A stretch of 64,000 nucleotides of DNA from Flavobacteriales bacterium (lineage in GTDB: Bacteria > Bacteroidota > Bacteroidia > Flavobacteriales_G > Salibacteraceae): positions 1-64,000 of the forward strand of contig DNTB01000003.1 in NCBI GenBank assembly GCA_003499525.1, given 5' to 3'. Positions 60,522 through 64,000 of the stretch are shown here, piece after piece. How positions within the stretch are numbered: the stretch's first letter is position 1; the number at the start of each line of letters is the position of its first letter. A program made the position numbers and the translations under genes. The notes under the pieces were generated by a model, which was given only the letters and a program-made list of their open reading frames with translations, was not told where the DNA came from and made no database searches.

Positions 60522-61556
60522 CTACATCAATACCCCGTTTTTGGCTTGTATTGGAGGAGGTAGTTTGGTCTCGCCAAGCATTTCTCTAAGGTCAATTTCT
60601 ATGGTCCGACAGAGCGAAAGCATAGGGATATCGTTGGACATACCCATGAATGGATTTTCCGAATAATCACCGATGACCTCCATCATGACGTAAACCCAAC
60701 CCACAAGCGCTGCTGTTGGAATAGAGAGCCAAAATCCCCAGGGGCCAAACTCAATCATAGTAGGTATCAAACTAAACGGAATAAGGAATATGAAAATACC
60801 TACAAATATGCGGCTGAGGTTGGCATACTGTCTGGGAAGAGGGAACTTTTTGATTCGTTCGTTTTTACCCTGAAGCTCATAAAACTGTTTTAATGTATTG
60901 GCCATTTCCATATGTCGGAAATCCTCGATAATACCGCGTTCTCTTAATCGCGTTAGTTCTCTACTTTGTGTATTTATAATTTGGGTAGCCGTGTTTTGTG
61001 CATTGATCAAACCATCGAATTCATCGGAGGGTAAATAGTGCTTTAGTTCTATTGCAGTAATTTCATCATTGAAAAGCCCAACACCAAATTTCCGAACCAT
61101 TCTATTTGCATACCTTCTTACCAGCCCGCTCTGCTTTATGTGTTCCCATTCAGCTGGGATCAATAGCTGACTCCTATGGGCATATAACCAGCCTATGTGA
61201 CGGTAAATTAATCTTCTTTTTATAGCCCTCAGCTCCTGTTCTGATATCTTTTCTTTAGTAAACTGACCGCTAACAAACCCATCTACCAACATACCCCAAG
61301 AGCGACTGTTGTTTATAATTCCTCCCCATATTTTTCTCGCTTCCCACATGCGGTCGTAGGCCTGATTATTCTTGAAACCAACGTAAAATGCTACGGCAGT
61401 GCCAATGACAGAAACAGGGAGCCATGGTATTTCTAAAGATATAATGTCGAATCTGTACCCAACGGCAAAAACTGTGGCCCCGGTTACCAACCAAATGATA
61501 TGGTGAATGGACCATGATATGGTTTGTGAGAAGGTAAAGCTCTTTCGCGTGATCAT
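60522..61556 (-). CDS. Bestrophin-family anion channel
   Basis: A 344-residue membrane protein of the bestrophin/RFP-TM family. The N-terminal spans and the linker VGFKNNQAYDRMWEARKIWGGIINNSRSW (about 59-87) are family hallmarks; the cytosolic helices follow, and FLIPFSLIPTMIEFGPWGFWLSIPTAALVGWVYVMMEVIGDYSENPFMG is the second membrane part and neck. Bestrophins form pentameric anion channels. Length fits bacterial members (about 300-340). It begins a short leftward group with the small membrane protein and the 2TM remnant. Confidence 0.94.
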   Translation of the reverse strand: MITRKSFTFSQTISWSIHHIIWLVTGATVFAVGYRFDIISLEIPWLPVSVIGTAVAFYVGFKNNQAYDRMWEARKIWGGIINNSRSWGMLVDGFVSGQFTKEKISEQELRAIKRRLIYRHIGWLYAHRSQLLIPAEWEHIKQSGLVRRYANRMVRKFGVGLFNDEITAIELKHYLPSDEFDGLINAQNTATQIINTQSRELTRLRERGIIEDFRHMEMANTLKQFYELQGKNERIKKFPLPRQYANLSRIFVGIFIFLIPFSLIPTMIEFGPWGFWLSIPTAALVGWVYVMMEVIGDYSENPFMGMSNDIPMLSLCRTIEIDLREMLGETKLPPPIQAKNGVLM

Positions 61557-61595
61557 TTATTAATCTTTAAGGTGCGGTTGAAAGTAAATAAAAAA

Positions 61596-61612
61596 GGCTC
61601 CTCTGAGGAACC
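61596..61612 (-). terminator. Intrinsic terminator after the SDR gene
   Basis: GGCTCC (61596-61601) and GGAACC (61607-61612) pair with one G-U around 5 bases; leftward the stem is followed by a T-run from the A-run at 61588-61595. It lies 7 bases past the SDR stop. Confidence 0.78.
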
Positions 61613-61618
61613 TTCCTT

Positions 61619-62440
61619 TCACTTGAGTTGACTCATCACAACCTTGTCGAAAATTCGGTCTCCCAGATATTTTCGTATAAACATCATGGGCTTAGCGTAC
61701 TTACCAGCAACATAACGTGTTTTAGGTTTGGTGCTCTCTACAGCTTTCCTGACTACATTGGAAATAACTGAAGGTTTAGACAGAGAACCAGGTTTGGAGT
61801 ACATTTCGTTCATTGATGTACCCAATTTTGTGGTCATCTCTTCATAAGGTGTTCCTTTAGCGCGTTCAATCATGGGCTGATACATGACCTCTCCAAACTC
61901 AGTTTCAATACCACCTGGCTCGATAACGACCACATTTATATTAAACTGTTTTAACTCTAATCGAAGACAATCAGACCATCCCTCCAGCGCATGTTTGGTA
62001 GCATGATACCATGCGCCCAAGGGAGTGTACATTTTTCCACCCATAGATGACGTGTTGATAATGGTGCCGCCCCTTTGCTTTCTCATTTGTGGAAGTACTT
62101 CTTTAGTCATTTCCGCTAATCCGAATATGTTGACATCAAATTGGCGTTTCGCATCTTCAATGCTTACTGTTTCAACAGCACCGTAAACGGCATAGCCCGC
62201 ATTATTGAACAAGACATCAATACGACCTTGTTCTTTAATGACCTGGTTTACAGCATTTTCTCTCTGGTCTTTATCCAGTACATCCATGGCAATCGCATGA
62301 CCACCCGCTTTGACGAGGTCCTGCATCTTGTCGATACGACGTGCCACTCCGTAAACGGTGTGTCCTGCTTTTATAAGCTCCAGGGCCGTTTCTTTCCCAA
62401 TTCCCGAAGAAGCGCCGGTTATTACTACTTTTTTTTTCAT
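61619..62440 (-). CDS. Short-chain dehydrogenase/reductase
   Basis: The 273-residue classical SDR has the NAD(P) motif TGASSGIG (8-15), NNAG (79-82) and the catalytic Ser about 132 in NTSSMGG, Tyr145 and Lys149 in WYHATKHALEG. An Arg (34-35, ARR) at the end of beta 2 favours NADP. It reduces or oxidises a keto/alcohol group of an unknown substrate. It is the last gene of an operon with an MBL-fold hydrolase and a partial epimerase. Confidence 0.94.
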   Translation of the reverse strand: MKKKVVITGASSGIGKETALELIKAGHTVYGVARRIDKMQDLVKAGGHAIAMDVLDKDQRENAVNQVIKEQGRIDVLFNNAGYAVYGAVETVSIEDAKRQFDVNIFGLAEMTKEVLPQMRKQRGGTIINTSSMGGKMYTPLGAWYHATKHALEGWSDCLRLELKQFNINVVVIEPGGIETEFGEVMYQPMIERAKGTPYEEMTTKLGTSMNEMYSKPGSLSKPSVISNVVRKAVESTKPKTRYVAGKYAKPMMFIRKYLGDRIFDKVVMSQLK

Positions 62441-62495
62441 TAGAGTTAAGTTTAGATATATATTAATCGATTTGAATGAATTTAGCCATAATACA

Positions 62496-63614
62496 TTAGT
62501 CCTGCTTCCACCATTCCCGCGAGAATATGTCTTCCCCTAAGGTGAAGTTCTGACCAATTTCAGGATGAATCATTTTTATATTTTTCTCTTTAGCTGTTCT
62601 TGAAAATCGCTCAATGGGGTCTGTCCACGAATGAATGGCGAGATTAAATGCTCCCCAATGAATAGGCATCAGTATTTTTCCACCAACATCAATTCCAGCT
62701 TGAACACTTTCCTCTGGCATCATGTGAATGTCTTGCCACGCCTGATTGTATTGTCCACATTCCATCATGGCCAAATCAAACGGACCGTATTTTTCGCCAA
62801 TTTCTTTGAAATGAGGACCGTATCCACCGTCACCACTGAAGTATACTTTTTGCTTGTTTCCAATAAGTACCCAGCTGGCCCATTGTGTACTGTTTCTATC
62901 AGCTATGCCGCGTCCTGAAAAGTGTCTTGATGGTGCTGCAATTAGTTGAATGTCATCCAATTGAGCAGATTGCCACCAGTCCAATTCTGTAATACGATCT
63001 TCGGGTACTCCCCAGTACTTTAGGTGAGAGCCTACGCCTAAAGGAGCATAGAAATGTTCCGTTTGGTCTTTGAGCTTCATGATTGAATGGTAATCAAGAT
63101 GATCGTAGTGATCATGAGATATGATGATGGCATCGATATGATCAAATGTTTCCAATTCTATGGGGTTTGTATACCTGAATCGTTTACTGCCAAAGGAAAC
63201 TGGCGAGGCAACCGGGCCGAACATCGGGTCGATGAGTATGGTTTTACCTTGCCATCTTATTTTAAAGGCGGAATGGCCATACCATGTTACCATGGCACTT
63301 GAATCTTGCTCAAATTTGAAAGGAGTAAAACTCGTCTCTATTGGACTTTTGGGTTTAAGATTTTTACCATTAATAAATTCAGGAATAGTTCTTATCATTT
63401 CGCCGAAACTGCCCATCGCAGTGGGAATGAGATTGATAAACTTGCCGTTAGAAAAATGTTTCGATGAGCTTATTCGTTCTAAATCATTTCCATTTGGTTT
63501 TTTACCGAACTGTGGTGCTGTATTCATAAATATAGCTGTTGCAATAATTATTAAGGCAATAAGGAATCCAAGGCTGATTAAAATCCACTTTAAATATTTC
63601 CAGATTACACGCAT
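62496..63614 (-). CDS. Metallo-beta-lactamase fold hydrolase (NAPE-PLD/UlaG-like)
   Basis: A 372-residue protein with an N-terminal membrane anchor (about 8-28) and an MBL fold. The zinc motif is HDHYDH (167-172). Later ligands appear in SRHFSGRG and FSGDGGYG, and the C-terminal MPIHWGAFN matches the NAPE-phospholipase D/UlaG subgroup. It would hydrolyse a phosphodiester or lactone at the membrane. The start is 7 bases after the stop of the partial epimerase; the SDR follows by 55 bases. Confidence 0.9.
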   Translation of the reverse strand: MRVIWKYLKWILISLGFLIALIIIATAIFMNTAPQFGKKPNGNDLERISSSKHFSNGKFINLIPTAMGSFGEMIRTIPEFINGKNLKPKSPIETSFTPFKFEQDSSAMVTWYGHSAFKIRWQGKTILIDPMFGPVASPVSFGSKRFRYTNPIELETFDHIDAIIISHDHYDHLDYHSIMKLKDQTEHFYAPLGVGSHLKYWGVPEDRITELDWWQSAQLDDIQLIAAPSRHFSGRGIADRNSTQWASWVLIGNKQKVYFSGDGGYGPHFKEIGEKYGPFDLAMMECGQYNQAWQDIHMMPEESVQAGIDVGGKILMPIHWGAFNLAIHSWTDPIERFSRTAKEKNIKMIHPEIGQNFTLGEDIFSREWWKQD

Positions 63615-63621
63615 AGACTGC

Positions 63622-64000
63622 TTACTTGAGCTGGTTTGCTAACCGGTCAATATCCCGTGGATCGATCACATTTTTTGGATATGGCTCATGCAATAATTGA
63701 ATCATGGCCTTGCCAATACTCGTGCTTCCTACAACGTTGGGGGATTTCCGAAATAACGGAAAGAATGGCTTCATAATGACGTACATGGCATTATACCATC
63801 CTGTTTTAGACTTAACCCCTCGTTCGGGAAGAATGGCTCCCGGACGAAAGGCATAGGCATCTCTAAACCCAATATTGAGGATCATGTTTTCGGTTCTGCC
63901 CTTTACCCGTGCCCACATGGTTCTGCCTTTTTCGCTGCTGTCAGTTCCAACACCAGATACATAAGTGAATACAGCATTTGGATTCTGACGCTTCATCATA
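63622..64000 (-). CDS. NAD(P)-binding epimerase-like protein, C-terminal part only
   Basis: At least 125 residues visible; the gene runs past the right edge of the window, so its N-terminal Rossmann GxxGxxG motif is not seen. What remains, FTYVSGVGTDSSEKGRTMWARVKGRTENMIL then AYAFRPGAILPERG, matches the middle and C-terminal part of short epimerase/NmrA-type SDR proteins. The substrate is unknown. The gene is followed by the MBL-fold gene after 7 bases. Confidence 0.8.
   Translation of the reverse strand, partial: MMKRQNPNAVFTYVSGVGTDSSEKGRTMWARVKGRTENMILNIGFRDAYAFRPGAILPERGVKSKTGWYNAMYVIMKPFFPLFRKSPNVVGSTSIGKAMIQLLHEPYPKNVIDPRDIDRLANQLK

Noticed and set aside
63160..63642. 160-residue open frame opposite the MBL-fold gene
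   Set aside because: Shadow of a gene with a clear zinc motif; no homology or start signal.
1..64000. CRISPR arrays, insertion sequences, prophage or defence islands
   Set aside because: No regularly spaced direct repeats, transposase, phage structural genes, or restriction or toxin genes were seen.

Overview
The window reads as chromosomal DNA of a Bacteroidota bacterium, most likely of the order Flavobacteriales and probably marine (family-level placement is a guess). The evidence is two clear type IX secretion (T9SS) C-terminal sorting domains plus a third on a metalloprotease, menaquinone genes (menA, menD, menF), DUF3857/transglutaminase proteins, many small outer-membrane barrels, Bacteroidota-style -7 boxes (TAnnTTTG) ahead of several genes, and few Shine-Dalgarno sites. 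Coding density is very high, base composition is AT-leaning and even, and I see no insertion sequence, integrase, phage gene or CRISPR array.

Layout. 0-2.5 kb: RRM RNA-binding protein, a decayed coding relic, a fatty-acid desaturase and a barrel protein. 2.6-4.3 kb: typA. 4.5-10.3 kb: leftward group of two DUF3857 proteins (one with a degenerate transglutaminase site), a Crp-type regulator and an Acg-like flavin oxidoreductase. 10.5-15.6 kb: haem-motif lipoprotein, class V PLP enzyme with a VOC protein, DUF302 protein, two tandem PPK2 kinases and a barrel protein. 15.7-21.5 kb: beta-oxidation operon led by a MarR regulator with a palindromic operator at its promoter. 21.6-24.1 kb: rightward ergothioneine-type operon (EgtB, EgtD, DUF427). 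24.1-31.1 kb: large T9SS cargo protein, flippase and glycosyltransferase, tRNA-His, two thioredoxin-fold proteins. 31.2-35.8 kb: peptide transporter, dipeptidyl peptidase and universal stress protein. 35.9-41.8 kb: choice-of-anchor L/OmpA protein, T9SS protein, a secreted 240-residue protein coupled to ettA. 41.8-53.5 kb: menA operon, two GT-C-like membrane proteins, alkaline phosphatase family protein, menD-menF and an M43-type metalloprotease. 53.6-59.6 kb: response regulator, YceI lipoprotein, DtxR-type regulator, secreted protein, esterase, methyltransferase. 59.7-64 kb: frameshifted 2TM gene, small membrane protein, bestrophin, SDR, MBL-fold hydrolase and a truncated epimerase.

Most genes belong to compact operons with 4-base start/stop overlaps, and three convergent pairs overlap by 4 bases at their stop codons. 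The themes are fatty-acid and peptide catabolism, menaquinone synthesis, thiol/redox protection (ergothioneine, thioredoxins), polyphosphate use, and export of surface proteins by T9SS. I found no clearly new defence or mobile system. The most unusual items are the active/inactive transglutaminase-fold pair, the MarR operator with an apparently leaderless GTG start, the 2TM gene broken by one base, and the EgtB-EgtD-DUF427 operon.
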